Part shown: positions 46,695 to 55,492 of the stretch, one piece after another
Layout of the letters: each line of letters begins with the position of its first letter
Numbering within the stretch: position 1 is the stretch's first letter
From: Chelativorans sp. ZYF759
GTDB lineage: Bacteria > Pseudomonadota > Alphaproteobacteria > Rhizobiales > Rhizobiaceae
Assembly (NCBI RefSeq): GCF_012911015.1
Contig: NZ_WVVV01000002.1
Span: 62,001-126,000 of the forward strand
Reading direction: 5' to 3'
DNA: 64,000 nt
Made by a program: the position numbers and the translations under genes
Notes under the pieces: model-generated
What the model was told of the DNA's origin: nothing
Databases searched by the model: none
Seen by the model: the letters and a program-made list of their open reading frames with translations, nothing else

Positions 46695-48045
46695 CATATT
46701 GATCGTCGATGACGAGGAGGACATCCGCGAACTGGTCTCGGGCATTCTCGACGACGAGGGCCATGAAACGCGCACCGCCTTCGACAGCGACAGCGCGCTC
46801 GCGGCAATCGCCGACCGGGTGCCCCGCCTGATCTTTCTGGACATCTGGCTGCAGGGCTCGAAGCTCGACGGACTGGCGCTGCTCGACGATATCCGCAAGC
46901 TCCACCCGGAACTGCCGATCATCATGATCTCCGGCCACGGCACCATCGAGACCGCCGTTTCCGCCATCAAGCGCGGCGCCTACGACTTCATCGAGAAGCC
47001 GTTCAAGGCCGACCGCCTGATCCTCATCGCCGAACGCGCGCTCGAGACCTTCAAGCTCAAGCGCGAGGTCAGCGATCTCAAGCGCCGCACCGGCGAAACC
47101 TTCGACCTGATCGGCAAGTCGGCGGCCATGAACCAGCTGCGTCACACGATCGAGCGCGTCGCGCCGACCAACAGCCGCGTCATGATCATCGGGCCATCGG
47201 GCAGCGGCAAGGAACTGGTGGCGCGCGCCATCCATGCCCTGTCGCCGCGCGCACAGGGGCCCTTCGTGACGCTGAACGCCGCCACCATCACGCCGGAACG
47301 CATGGAGATCGAGCTTTTCGGCACCGAGGCCAATGGCGGCGAGCGCAAGGTCGGGGCGCTGGAGGAGGCCCATGGCGGCATCCTCTATATCGACGAGATC
47401 GCCGACATGCCGCGCGAGACGCAGAACAGGATCCTGCGCGTGCTGGTCGACCAGCAATTCGAGCGGGTAGGGGGCACCAAGCGCGTGAAGGTCGACGTGC
47501 GCATCATCTCCTCATCCGCCCGCAACATCGAGCAGATGATCGCGGAGGGCCGCTTCCGGGAGGATCTCTACCATCGCCTGGCCGTGGTGCCGGTGGTCGT
47601 CCCGGCACTCTCCGAACGGCGCGAGGACATTGCCGACCTCGTCGATCACTTCCAGCTGCAGATGGGCGCCCAGGCCGGCATCCGACCCCGCCGGCTCGGC
47701 GACGACGCACTTGCCGTCCTGCAGGCGCACAACTGGCCGGGCAACGTGCGTCAGCTGCGCAACAACATCGAGCGCCTCATGATCCTGGCGCGCGGCGACG
47801 ACGACGGCGCGCCGATCACCGCCGATCTGCTGCCGGCCGAGATCGGCGACGTGATGCCGCGCGCGCCGAACCAGTCCGACCAGCACATCATGGCGCTGCC
47901 GCTCCGCGAAGCGCGCGAACTCTTCGAGCGCGAATATCTCCTGGCCCAGATCAACCGTTTCGGCGGCAATATCTCGCGCACCGCCGAATTCATCGGCATG
48001 GAACGCTCCGCGCTCCATCGCAAACTGAAATCGCTTGGCGTATAA
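46684..48045 (+). CDS. ntrX: Response regulator NtrX
   Basis: NtrX is the partner of NtrY. The 453-residue protein has a receiver domain (IVDDEEDIRELVSGILDDE, Asp in LIFLDIWLQGSKLDG) and an AAA+ domain with Walker [17 protein letters not shown] and Walker B ILYIDEIADM. Its C-terminal helix-turn-helix is GGNISRTAEFIGMERSALHR. The usual GAFTGA loop is replaced by FGTEANGGERKVGALEEA, so contact with sigma-54 is doubtful; the family is known to act on sigma-70 promoters in some relatives. It overlaps ntrY by 11 bases. Confidence 0.95.
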   Translation: MASDILIVDDEEDIRELVSGILDDEGHETRTAFDSDSALAAIADRVPRLIFLDIWLQGSKLDGLALLDDIRKLHPELPIIMISGHGTIETAVSAIKRGAYDFIEKPFKADRLILIAERALETFKLKREVSDLKRRTGETFDLIGKSAAMNQLRHTIERVAPTNSRVMIIGPSGSGKELVARAIHALSPRAQGPFVTLNAATITPERMEIELFGTEANGGERKVGALEEAHGGILYIDEIADMPRETQNRILRVLVDQQFERVGGTKRVKVDVRIISSSARNIEQMIAEGRFREDLYHRLAVVPVVVPALSERREDIADLVDHFQLQMGAQAGIRPRRLGDDALAVLQAHNWPGNVRQLRNNIERLMILARGDDDGAPITADLLPAEIGDVMPRAPNQSDQHIMALPLREARELFEREYLLAQINRFGGNISRTAEFIGMERSALHRKLKSLGV

Positions 48046-48108
48046 GCGCGGACGAAACCTCCGCCGGGCTGCCCGGCCGGAGCATCGCGAAGGACGGATA
48101 CGGGCGGC

Positions 48109-49485
48109 ATGCGCGTCATAATCTGCGGGGCGGGACAGGTCGGCTACGGCATCGCCGAAAAGCTGGCCTCTGAGGGCAACGACGTCTCGGTCATCGACAC
48201 CTCGACGGAACTCATCCGCGGCATCCGCGACACGCTTGACGTGCGCGGTTATGTCGGCCACGGCTCGCACCCCGACATGCTCGAGCAGGCAGGGGCACAG
48301 CAGGCCGACATGCTGATCGCGGTCACGCTCTACGACGAAGTCAACATGACGGCCTGCCAGGTCGCCCATTCGCTGTTCAACGTGCCCACCAAGATCGCGC
48401 GCATCCGATCGCAATCCTATCTGCGGTCCCACTACATGGATCTGTTCTCGCGCGAGAACCTGCCCATCGACGTCATCATCTCGCCGGAACTCGAGGTGGG
48501 CGAGATGGTGCTGCGGCGCATCGCGCTGCCGGGCGCGACGGATGTCGTGCGTTTCGCCGAGAACAAGATCGTGATGGTGGCCATCGAGTGTCTCGAGGAC
48601 TGCCCCGTCGTCAACACCCCGCTCGCGCAGCTGACCGAACTCTTCCCCGATCTGCCCTCGACGGTGGTCGGTGTCGTGCGCGAGGGAAAGCTCTTCATCC
48701 CGCATTCCACCGACCAGCTGATAACCGGGGATCTTGCCTATGTCGCGACCACGAAGGAGCAGGTGCGACGCACGCTTGGCCTGTTCGGCCATGACGAGGA
48801 GGCGGCGACCCGCATCGTGATCGCGGGTGGCGGCAATATCGGCCTCTACGTCGCGCGCACCATTGAAAGCCGCCAGCACCGCACCCGAATCAAGATCATC
48901 GAGAATTCGCGCGATCGCGCGGTGGCGATCGCCGACGAGCTGCGCCGCACCGTGGTCCTGCACGGTTCCGCGCTCGATCAGAAGCTGCTCATGGAGGCCG
49001 ATATCCAGGAGGCCGACCTGATGGTCGCATTGACCAATGACGATCAGGTCAACATCCTGTCGAGCGTCATGGCCAAGCAGCTGGGCTGCAAGTCCAACCT
49101 GACGCTTCTGAACAACCCCGCCTATCACGACTTCGCTGGCATATTGGGCATTGATGCGCAGGTGAACCCCCGCTCCGTCACCATCTCGCGCGTGCTCCAG
49201 CACGTGCGGCGCGGGCGTATCCGGGCCGTCCACAGCGTGCAGAAGGGCGCTGCCGAGATCATCGAGGCCGAAGCGCTGGAGACGTCGCCATTGGTCGGCC
49301 CGCCGCTGCGCGATCTGGACCTGCCCGAAGGCATGCGCCTCGGCGCGATCTACCGCGACGGCCAGGTGCTGAAGCCGAGCGGCGACCTGAAGATCAAGCC
49401 CAAGGACCGCGTCGTCATCTTCGCCATGGCAGGCGCGGTCAAACAGGTCGAACAGATGTTCCGCGTCAGCCTGGAATTCTTCTGA
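48109..49485 (+). CDS. trkA: Trk system potassium uptake regulatory protein TrkA
   Basis: TrkA is the cytosolic NAD(H)-binding subunit that gates the Trk/Ktr potassium channel. The 458-residue protein is a tandem duplication: an RCK_N nucleotide fold with IICGAGQVGYGIAEKLASEG near residue 3 and a second with IVIAGGGNIGLYVARTIE near residue 235. Each is followed by a TrkA_C domain (ELEVGEMVLRRIALPGA; PRSVTISRVLQHVRRG). A channel subunit is not in this window. The gene follows ntrX by 63 bases and precedes dat by 24. Confidence 0.94.
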   Translation: MRVIICGAGQVGYGIAEKLASEGNDVSVIDTSTELIRGIRDTLDVRGYVGHGSHPDMLEQAGAQQADMLIAVTLYDEVNMTACQVAHSLFNVPTKIARIRSQSYLRSHYMDLFSRENLPIDVIISPELEVGEMVLRRIALPGATDVVRFAENKIVMVAIECLEDCPVVNTPLAQLTELFPDLPSTVVGVVREGKLFIPHSTDQLITGDLAYVATTKEQVRRTLGLFGHDEEAATRIVIAGGGNIGLYVARTIESRQHRTRIKIIENSRDRAVAIADELRRTVVLHGSALDQKLLMEADIQEADLMVALTNDDQVNILSSVMAKQLGCKSNLTLLNNPAYHDFAGILGIDAQVNPRSVTISRVLQHVRRGRIRAVHSVQKGAAEIIEAEALETSPLVGPPLRDLDLPEGMRLGAIYRDGQVLKPSGDLKIKPKDRVVIFAMAGAVKQVEQMFRVSLEFF

Positions 49486-49509
49486 TATCCGAGAGAAGTG
49501 AGAGGTCGC

Positions 49510-50373
49510 ATGTCCCGCATCGCCTATGTCAACGGCCGCTATGTCCCGCATGGTTCGGCCAGCGTCCATATCGAGGACCGGGGCTACCAGTTCGCCGACG
49601 GCGTCTATGAGGTGTGCGAGATCGCGCGCGGCTACATCGTGGACATGCCGCGCCATCTCGATCGGCTCGAACGCTCGCTGCGCGAACTGCGCATCGCCTG
49701 GCCGATGGGACGCAAGGCGCTGGAGACGGTGATCCGCGAGGTGGTACGCCGCAACAAGGTCACCAACGGTCTGGTCTATATGCAGGTCACCCGCGGCGTT
49801 GCCCGGCGCGACCACTATTTCCCCGCCGCCGACACGCCGCCGGCCATCGTCGTGACCGCCAAGCGGACCGATCCACGCGCCGCCGCGGCAAAGGCCGAAA
49901 AGGGCGTGCGGGTCATCACCGTGCCCGAAAACCGCTGGGAACGCGTGGACATCAAGTCGGTGGGCCTGCTGCCCAACGTTCTCGCCCGCCAGAAGGCAAA
50001 GGAAGCCGGCGCGGTCGAAGCCTGGTTCGTGGATCCGGACGGCACGGTCAAGGAGGGCGCTTCCACCAATGCGTGGATTGTGACGGGCGAGGGGACACTG
50101 GTCACCCGTCCGGCCGAATCGGGCATACTCAAGGGAATCACCCGCGCAACCGTGATGGACATTGCCAAAAAGCACGACCTCAGGGTCGAAGAGCGGGCCT
50201 TCACCGTGGAGGAGGCGCTCGCCGCGAAGGAAGCCTTCATCACCGCGGCGACCACCGTGGTGATGCCGGTTGTGGCCATCGACGGCCAGCCCGTCGCCAA
50301 CGGACACCCCGGATCGGTCACGCTCGCATTGCGGGAAGCCTTTTTTGACGTTGCGGAAAAAACCCTCGCCTGA
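49510..50373 (+). CDS. dat: D-amino-acid aminotransferase-like class IV PLP enzyme
   Basis: This is a 287-residue fold-type IV aminotransferase. It has VHIEDRGYQFADGVYEVCEI near residue 20, the PLP lysine in DIKSVGLLPNVLARQKAKE, and VKEGASTNAWIV with GILKGITRATVM. D-amino-acid transaminase (D-alanine/D-glutamate) is the best fit given YVNGRYVPHGSASVHIEDRG; branched-chain or aminodeoxychorismate lyase activity cannot be excluded. The ATG at 49510 has AGAGG four bases upstream. It lies in the conserved trkA-dat-hfq order. Confidence 0.87.
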   Translation: MSRIAYVNGRYVPHGSASVHIEDRGYQFADGVYEVCEIARGYIVDMPRHLDRLERSLRELRIAWPMGRKALETVIREVVRRNKVTNGLVYMQVTRGVARRDHYFPAADTPPAIVVTAKRTDPRAAAAKAEKGVRVITVPENRWERVDIKSVGLLPNVLARQKAKEAGAVEAWFVDPDGTVKEGASTNAWIVTGEGTLVTRPAESGILKGITRATVMDIAKKHDLRVEERAFTVEEALAAKEAFITAATTVVMPVVAIDGQPVANGHPGSVTLALREAFFDVAEKTLA

Positions 50374-50448
50374 TATCCGCAGTGTCCGCGTGCAGAACAC
50401 GGCGGTAGATTTCGTTTCCCCGGGGGCGACGATGGTAACGATGCGTGC

Positions 50449-50479
50449 TTGACAGCCGGTCGCCTTTCGGGCGCTACTA
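50449..50479 (+). promoter_or_regulatory. Candidate promoter for hfq-hflX
   Basis: A perfect TTGACA at 50449 is followed by an -10-like GCTACT (18-base spacing) or CTACTA (19-base), about 35 bases before the hfq start region. The match suits alphaproteobacterial sigma-70 promoters. The gap after dat holds no other gene. Confidence 0.5.
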
Positions 50480-50510
50480 GAGGGACACCGCAGGGGGCTA
50501 AGAAGAAAAA

Positions 50511-50756
50511 ATGGCGGAACGTACCCAGAATTTGCAGGACCTTTTCCTCAACACCGTTCGCAAGAGCAAGAACCCGCTGACGATCTTTCTGATCAACGGC
50601 GTCAAGCTGACCGGCGTCGTGACGTCGTTCGACAACTTCTGCGTGCTCCTGCGCAGGGATGGCCATTCGCAGCTCGTCTACAAGCATGCGATCTCCACCA
50701 TCATGCCGAGCCAGCCCGTGCAGCTCTTTGACGCGGACGAGAACCGCGAGGCCTGA
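50511..50756 (+). CDS. hfq: RNA-binding protein Hfq
   Basis: Hfq is the hexameric Sm-like RNA chaperone for small RNAs. The 81-residue protein has [20 protein letters not shown], the Sm1 motif [20 protein letters not shown] and the Sm2 motif [13 protein letters not shown], as expected for the alphaproteobacterial form. It is preceded by the AAGAAG ribosome site. The hflX start (TTG) directly follows its TGA. Confidence 0.96.
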   Translation: MAERTQNLQDLFLNTVRKSKNPLTIFLINGVKLTGVVTSFDNFCVLLRRDGHSQLVYKHAISTIMPSQPVQLFDADENREA

Positions 50757-52118
50757 TTGGCCAACGACATCGTTCCTGACACGTATTCGACCGAATCGGT
50801 GACGGCTCGCGCCGTCATCATCGTGCCGATCCTTCCGCAGCAGTTTCGCGACTCCGCGCGCGCCACGGAACGTACAGCTGAGGCACGTCTGGAAGAGGCG
50901 ATCGGGCTCGCCTGCGCGATCGATCTCGATCCCGTCCATTGCGAGGTTGTCACGGTCAGTTCGCCCCGCGCCGCAACGCTCATCGGCACCGGCAAGCTTG
51001 CCGAGCTGGCCGAGATCGTGAAGGAGGCGGAGGCCGAGCTGGTGGTCGTCGACCACGCTCTCTCACCCGTCCAGCAGCGCAATCTCGAAAAGGAACTCCA
51101 TGCCAAGGTGCTCGACCGCACCGGCTTGATCCTCGAGATTTTCGGACGCCGGGCGCGCACGCGGGAAGGGCGCCTTCAGGTCGATCTCGCGCATCTCGAA
51201 TACCAGCGCGGCCGCCTCGTCAGAAGCTGGACTCACCTGGAGCGCCAGCGCGGCGGCGGCGGCTTCATGGGCGGCCCCGGCGAAACCCAGATCGAGGCCG
51301 ATCGGCGGCAGCTGCAGGAACGCATCACGCGGCTGAAACGCGAACTGGAGCAGGTCCGCCGCACCCGCGACCTGCACCGTTCCAAGCGCCGCAAGGTGCC
51401 GCATCCCATCGTCGCGCTTGTCGGCTACACCAATGCGGGCAAGTCCACGCTCTTCAACCGGCTGACGGGCGCCGGCGTGATGGCCAGGGACATGCTTTTT
51501 GCCACGCTCGACCCGACGTTGAGGCGGGTTCACCTGCCGCACGGCACGGAGGTCATCTTCTCCGACACGGTGGGCTTCATCTCCGACCTGCCGACCCATC
51601 TCGTGGCGGCCTTCCGGGCCACTTTGGAAGAGGTCATCGAAGCCGATCTCGTCATCCATTTGCGCGACATTGCCGATCCCGATACCGCCGCGCAGGCCGA
51701 GGACGTGGTCGAGATCCTGTCCGACCTCGGTGTCGAGCGCGACAACGAACGGGTGCTCGAGGTCTGGAACAAGATCGACCTGCTCGATGCCGACCAGCAC
51801 GACCATATCGTCCAGGCCAGTGGCTCCGCGCAGGCCATCGCGGTTTCGGCGATCACCGGCGAGGGTGTCGACACGCTCCTGTCGGAGATCGAACGGCGCA
51901 TTGCGGGAACGCTGGAATCGATGGATCTGTCGCTGTCGCCCGACCAGCATGGCGAGCTGGAATGGATCTACCGCAACGCCGAGGTACTCGCGCGCACCGA
52001 CCGCGAGGATGGCGGTGTCGATGTGCGGGTGCGTGCCCCCGAAACGGCCTGCCGGCGCATCCGCGAACGCGTGGCGGCAACCAGCCGGCCAGCGCCAGGG
52101 GGCCCTGAATCTGTCTGA
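50757..52118 (+). CDS. hflX: GTPase HflX
   Basis: HflX is a ribosome-associated GTPase that splits stalled ribosomes under stress. The 453-residue protein has the N-terminal HflX domain (VSSPRAATLIGTGKLAELAE; GGGGFMGGPGETQIEADRR near residue 161). Its G domain has GYTNAGKSTLFN, FSDTVGFISDLP and VWNKIDLLD. No ATG fits; a TTG at 50757 with GAGG six bases upstream, inside the hfq 3' end, gives the usual start. Coupling to hfq is conserved. Confidence 0.94.
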   Translation: MANDIVPDTYSTESVTARAVIIVPILPQQFRDSARATERTAEARLEEAIGLACAIDLDPVHCEVVTVSSPRAATLIGTGKLAELAEIVKEAEAELVVVDHALSPVQQRNLEKELHAKVLDRTGLILEIFGRRARTREGRLQVDLAHLEYQRGRLVRSWTHLERQRGGGGFMGGPGETQIEADRRQLQERITRLKRELEQVRRTRDLHRSKRRKVPHPIVALVGYTNAGKSTLFNRLTGAGVMARDMLFATLDPTLRRVHLPHGTEVIFSDTVGFISDLPTHLVAAFRATLEEVIEADLVIHLRDIADPDTAAQAEDVVEILSDLGVERDNERVLEVWNKIDLLDADQHDHIVQASGSAQAIAVSAITGEGVDTLLSEIERRIAGTLESMDLSLSPDQHGELEWIYRNAEVLARTDREDGGVDVRVRAPETACRRIRERVAATSRPAPGGPESV

Positions 52119-52143
52119 CATGCGCCGTTTGCAGCGGAGGTGA

Positions 52144-52479
52144 ATGTTGATCTACCAGTTGCGGATCTACGAGATTTTCGAAGCGAACAAACTGGAATTT
52201 CACGCCCGTTTCCGGGATCACGCGCTACGCATCATGAAGAGCTACGAATTCGACATCGTGGCGGCCTGGGAAGCCAGGTCTCAAGAGAGGACTGAGTTTC
52301 TCTATGTCGTGCGCTGGCCCGACGAGGCGACGATGAAGAGCCATTGGGCCAGGTTCATGGCCGACGAGGAATGGCAACGCATCAAGCAGGAAACGGCGGC
52401 CGTCAGCGGAAGACTCGTCGGCGAGATCCAGGAGCGCATCATGCACGAGGTCGAATATTCGCCTCGCCAATGGCGGTAA
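52144..52479 (+). CDS. NIPSNAP family protein
   Basis: This 111-residue protein has a dimeric alpha-beta barrel NIPSNAP domain: IYQLRIYEIFEANKLEFHAR near the N-terminus, then FDIVAAWEARSQERTEFLYV and RWPDEATMKSHWARFMADEE. Function is unknown in bacteria. The ATG at 52144 has GGAGGTGA just before it. It lies between hflX (26 bases) and convergent mazG. Confidence 0.85.
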   Translation: MLIYQLRIYEIFEANKLEFHARFRDHALRIMKSYEFDIVAAWEARSQERTEFLYVVRWPDEATMKSHWARFMADEEWQRIKQETAAVSGRLVGEIQERIMHEVEYSPRQWR

Positions 52480-52486
52480 CTGCGGG

Positions 52487-53311
52487 CTAGCGCCGCCGCT
52501 TGGCGGCCTGCCAGAGCGCTTCCATCTCGTCGAGCGTGGCGTCCTGGAGCGTGTCGCCGCGTTCCAGAAGCGCCTGTTCGATGGCGTGGAACCGGTCCCG
52601 GAACTTGTCGTTGGTGCCGCGCAACGCGTCTTCGGCCTCGACGCCCAGATGCCGGCCGAGATTGACCACGGCAAACAGCAGGTCGCCGAATTCCTCCGCG
52701 ATCTCGGCCTTGCCGCCAGCTGCCACGGCCTCGCGCAACTCGCCGATCTCTTCCTCGATCTTGTCGAGAATGGGCGGCGCCTCCGACCAGTCGAAACCGA
52801 CACGCGCGGCCTTCTGCTGCAGCTTGAGCGCGCGCACCAGGCCGGGCAGGGCAAGCGGTATGCCGTCGAGATAGCCCTTGCCGTTTTCCTCCGGATCGAG
52901 CCCGCGGGCGAGCCGCGCGGCGCGCTTCTCGGCCTTTTCCTCTGCCTTGATGTTCTCCCACATGCCCTTGGCCATGCCGGCGCCGCGCGCTGTCTCGTCG
53001 CCGAAGACATGCGGATGGCGCCGGATCATCTTTCGCGTCACCGTCTCGACGACGTCGCCGAAATCGAAACTGCCTTCTTCCTCCGCCATCCTTGCGTGAT
53101 AGACCACCTGCAGCAGCAGATCGCCCAGTTCCTCGCGCAGGTCGTCCTTGTCGCCACGCGCGATGGCGTCGGCCACCTCGTAGGCTTCCTCGATCGTGTA
53201 GGGCGCGATCGACGCGAAATCCTGTTCGAGATCCCACGGACAGCCGGTGACCGGGGTCCTGAGCGCTTCCATGATTTCGATGAGGCGAAAGACGTCGCGG
53301 GAAGGTGTCAT
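52487..53311 (-). CDS. mazG: Nucleoside triphosphate pyrophosphohydrolase MazG
   Basis: MazG hydrolyses nucleoside triphosphates, including damaged ones, to monophosphates. The 274-residue protein has two MazG domains. The first has EEAYEVADAIARGDKDDLRE followed by ELGDLLLQVVYHARMAEEEG, which carry the EExxE/ExxD metal sites near residues 38-65. The second is near residues 190-230 (EEEIGELREAV and EEFGDLLFAVVNLGRHLG). TCPWD-like GCPWDLEQDFAS is the family start motif. Confidence 0.93.
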   Translation of the reverse strand: MTPSRDVFRLIEIMEALRTPVTGCPWDLEQDFASIAPYTIEEAYEVADAIARGDKDDLREELGDLLLQVVYHARMAEEEGSFDFGDVVETVTRKMIRRHPHVFGDETARGAGMAKGMWENIKAEEKAEKRAARLARGLDPEENGKGYLDGIPLALPGLVRALKLQQKAARVGFDWSEAPPILDKIEEEIGELREAVAAGGKAEIAEEFGDLLFAVVNLGRHLGVEAEDALRGTNDKFRDRFHAIEQALLERGDTLQDATLDEMEALWQAAKRRR

Positions 53312-53401
53312 CCTGCGACGCTATGCGAAGCCAGGGCGAGGGCCAATGCCCAGCTTGCGCCAGCGGGGCTTGTCCACAGGCGGACCGGCTGGACGGGAGT
53401 C

Positions 53402-53620
53402 TCAGGAAGGCCTGTAGTCGAGACCCTTTGCGGCCAGGGCATCGCCCAGTATGGCGATCGCCTTCGGCCCGATACCATGGATCGCCAGCAGTTCCTTCTT
53501 TGAATGGCTGGCCACCTGGTGCAGCGTGGTAATGCCATTCTGGGACAATTCTCGCGCAGCTGTCTTGCCGATGGCATTCGGCAGATCGCCGACAGGGCGG
53601 ATATCGGGTGTAGGGGCCAT
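53402..53620 (-). CDS. Small helix-hairpin-helix protein
   Basis: This is a 72-residue protein. Two helix-hairpin-helix-like segments are visible: LPNAIGKTAARELSQNGIT and LLAIHGIGPKAIAILGDALA, the second with the typical GxGxxxA turn. The domain resembles the C-terminal domain of RNA polymerase alpha or a DNA-repair HhH, so it may bind DNA. It is oriented towards mazG and separated from it by 90 bases. No other domain is present and its role is unknown. Confidence 0.75.
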   Translation of the reverse strand: MAPTPDIRPVGDLPNAIGKTAARELSQNGITTLHQVASHSKKELLAIHGIGPKAIAILGDALAAKGLDYRPS

Positions 53621-54087
53621 TACGCGTCAGTCCACCGTTGCATCCAACTCCGGCAGACTAGCCGGGGAGAGCGATAACGAGCAACGTGGCTCAGCCTCCC
53701 ATAGCCACATCCGTCAGTCGCATAAGATAGATTATGGAACTCACATATGCCCACAAACCCGGTGGATTGGGATTGAGACCGGCTCGATAGCCGCAATATA
53801 CACCACACCAAGCAGTCCTCACACCGGGCGTTCGATGCACCATGGCAATCACAGACGGACTGCCGGCCCCGTCCACACGGTGCTTCTTTGATCAGCACGA
53901 CATTCTTGCCGCATCAGCGGGTTAGCCGATCTTGCTCATCTCGGTTTTGAGTTGCACGTGCGGCCTGGATGGGATTTCCGCGGCCGCGCGCCAACGCGTG
54001 CGCGATGATCGCCATTCCGTGACCGGGTCATCTGAACATTTCAAGCTTCAAGGCGTTTGCGACCTACGAACACCGAGGAGATCCACA
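53621..54087. other. Non-coding stretch between the HhH gene and the superoxide dismutase
   Basis: This 467-base region has lower GC content than its neighbours for its first 270 bases. Short open frames are present on both strands, including a Cys-rich minus-strand frame at 53620-53898, but none has a convincing ribosome site or recognisable motif. CGATAACGAG-like and other small repeats occur. No tRNA or known RNA was recognised. The right end should contain the sod promoter. Confidence 0.4.
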
Positions 54088-54801
54088 ATGCTTCGAACCA
54101 CTTTTCCCGCCACGGCCGTTGCCCTCGTGTTGGCGTCATCCGCCGCCTTCGCACAGGAGGATTTCGGGTCCGCGACCGCGCCGTTCTCGCTGCCCGAACT
54201 GCCTTATGCGACCGATGCGCTGGAGCCCGCAATCGATGCGGAGACGATGGAACTGCACCATGGCATGCATCATCAATCCTATGTCGACACGCTCAACGAG
54301 GCCGTCGAAGCCGACCCGGCGCTGGCCGACATGACCCTCGACGAACTCGTGGCCGCTGCCGGCGGTCTGTCGGACGAGGTCCGCAACAATGCGGGCGGCC
54401 ACTGGAACCACTCCTTCTTCTGGCCCTTGATGGCGCCCGAGGGCGAAGGCGGCGAGCCTTCGAAAGAATTCGCCGGCGCCATCGATGCGGTCTTCGGCTC
54501 CATGGACGAGTTCAAGAGCGCCTTCGAGGAAGCCGGCACCGGCCAGTTCGGCTCGGGCTGGGCCTGGCTCATTGTCGACGGCAACGGCGAACTGGCCATC
54601 ACCTCCACGCCTGACCAGGACAATCCGCTGATGGACGTGGCCGAAATCCAGGGTACCCCCATCCTTGGCAACGACGTGTGGGAACACGCTTATTACCTCA
54701 CCTACAACAACCGCCGCGCCGAATATCTGAGCGCCTGGTGGGATGTGGTGGACTGGGAACAGGTCTCCGCCAACTACGCCGAGGCCGTGGCCGCGCAATG
54801 A
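54088..54801 (+). CDS. Superoxide dismutase (Mn/Fe family) with a signal peptide
   Basis: This 237-residue enzyme begins with a Sec signal (MLRTTFPATAVALVLASSAA, cleavage after AFA-Q about residue 23), so it is probably periplasmic. The Fe/Mn SOD fold has metal ligands in ELHHGMHHQSY, NNAGGHWNHSFFWPLM and DVWEHAYYLTY. GG before HWNHSFFW and Gln in TPDQDNPLM are features of the Mn-type, but metal choice is uncertain. The ATG at 54088 has GAGGAG upstream. Confidence 0.92.
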   Translation: MLRTTFPATAVALVLASSAAFAQEDFGSATAPFSLPELPYATDALEPAIDAETMELHHGMHHQSYVDTLNEAVEADPALADMTLDELVAAAGGLSDEVRNNAGGHWNHSFFWPLMAPEGEGGEPSKEFAGAIDAVFGSMDEFKSAFEEAGTGQFGSGWAWLIVDGNGELAITSTPDQDNPLMDVAEIQGTPILGNDVWEHAYYLTYNNRRAEYLSAWWDVVDWEQVSANYAEAVAAQ

Positions 54802-55009
54802 CGCTGACGGGACGCCCGGGCAATCGGTCCGGGCGCTTCCCCTGCCCTTCGCCCGCCACCTGTCCTCAGCCGAGCGCCGTCATGCATCTCGTCCCCATCC
54901 CGCTCGCACTGCTGGCCTCGGCCGCTGGCGCCTTCACGCTGGTCTCGATGATTCCCACATAGAGCGCCTTCTGAAGGTGCCGCGGACGCTGGATGCGCGG
55001 GCCCCTGTT

Positions 55010-55480
55010 CTACGCAGCCAGCGCCGCGACCTGTGCCCCGGCCGCGTCAAGCAGCGCGCGTGGCTCGGCTGAAAAGACCGCGTCATGCGCGCCGGCCGCC
55101 GCCCACACGACCTTGAAACCGAGCAGCGTCTCGTCGGCAAAGGCGGTTATGGGCTCGAGATGGCCGATCGGCGCCACGCCGCCGATTGCGAAACCGGTGC
55201 GCTCACGGATAAGCCGCGGGTCGGCGCGCTCCAGCGCCTCGCCGGCCAGCGCGGCCGCCCTTGTCGTGTCGAGCCGGTTGTTGCCGGCCACCAGGAACAG
55301 CACCAGCCGGCCGGACTCCTTGCCCTGGAAGATGAGCGACTTCACGATCTGCGCCACGTCGCAGCCGCATTGCTGCGCGGCTTCTTCTGCGGTGCGCGTG
55401 GACTCACCCATGCGCCGCACCTCGATCGTCAGCCCGGCCGCCTTGGCGGCTTGCTCGACACGGCGGATGCTCTTGCTCAT
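55010..55480 (-). CDS. YbaK/ProX-type aminoacyl-tRNA deacylase
   Basis: This is a 156-residue trans-editing protein of the YbaK/ProXp family, which hydrolyses mischarged tRNA (Cys- or Ala-tRNAPro type). AQIVKSLIFQGKESGRLVLF near residue 43 contains the catalytic Lys, followed by LVAGNNRLD and GFAIGGVAPIGH near residue 96. Substrate specificity cannot be read reliably. It is convergent with the SOD side and lies 12 bases downstream of the MBL-fold gene on the same strand. Confidence 0.9.
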   Translation of the reverse strand: MSKSIRRVEQAAKAAGLTIEVRRMGESTRTAEEAAQQCGCDVAQIVKSLIFQGKESGRLVLFLVAGNNRLDTTRAAALAGEALERADPRLIRERTGFAIGGVAPIGHLEPITAFADETLLGFKVVWAAAGAHDAVFSAEPRALLDAAGAQVAALAA

Positions 55481-55492
55481 TTCCTCACCATT

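Noticed and set aside
53620-53898. Cys-rich minus-strand open frame of 92 residues
   Set aside because: It has no ribosome site, no recognised motif and odd composition; it overlaps the start of the HhH gene.
54882-54962. 26-residue hydrophobic peptide MHLVPIPLALLASAAGAFTL...
   Set aside because: It is very short, lacks a clear ribosome site, and no family is recognised. It could still be a real small protein but cannot be supported.
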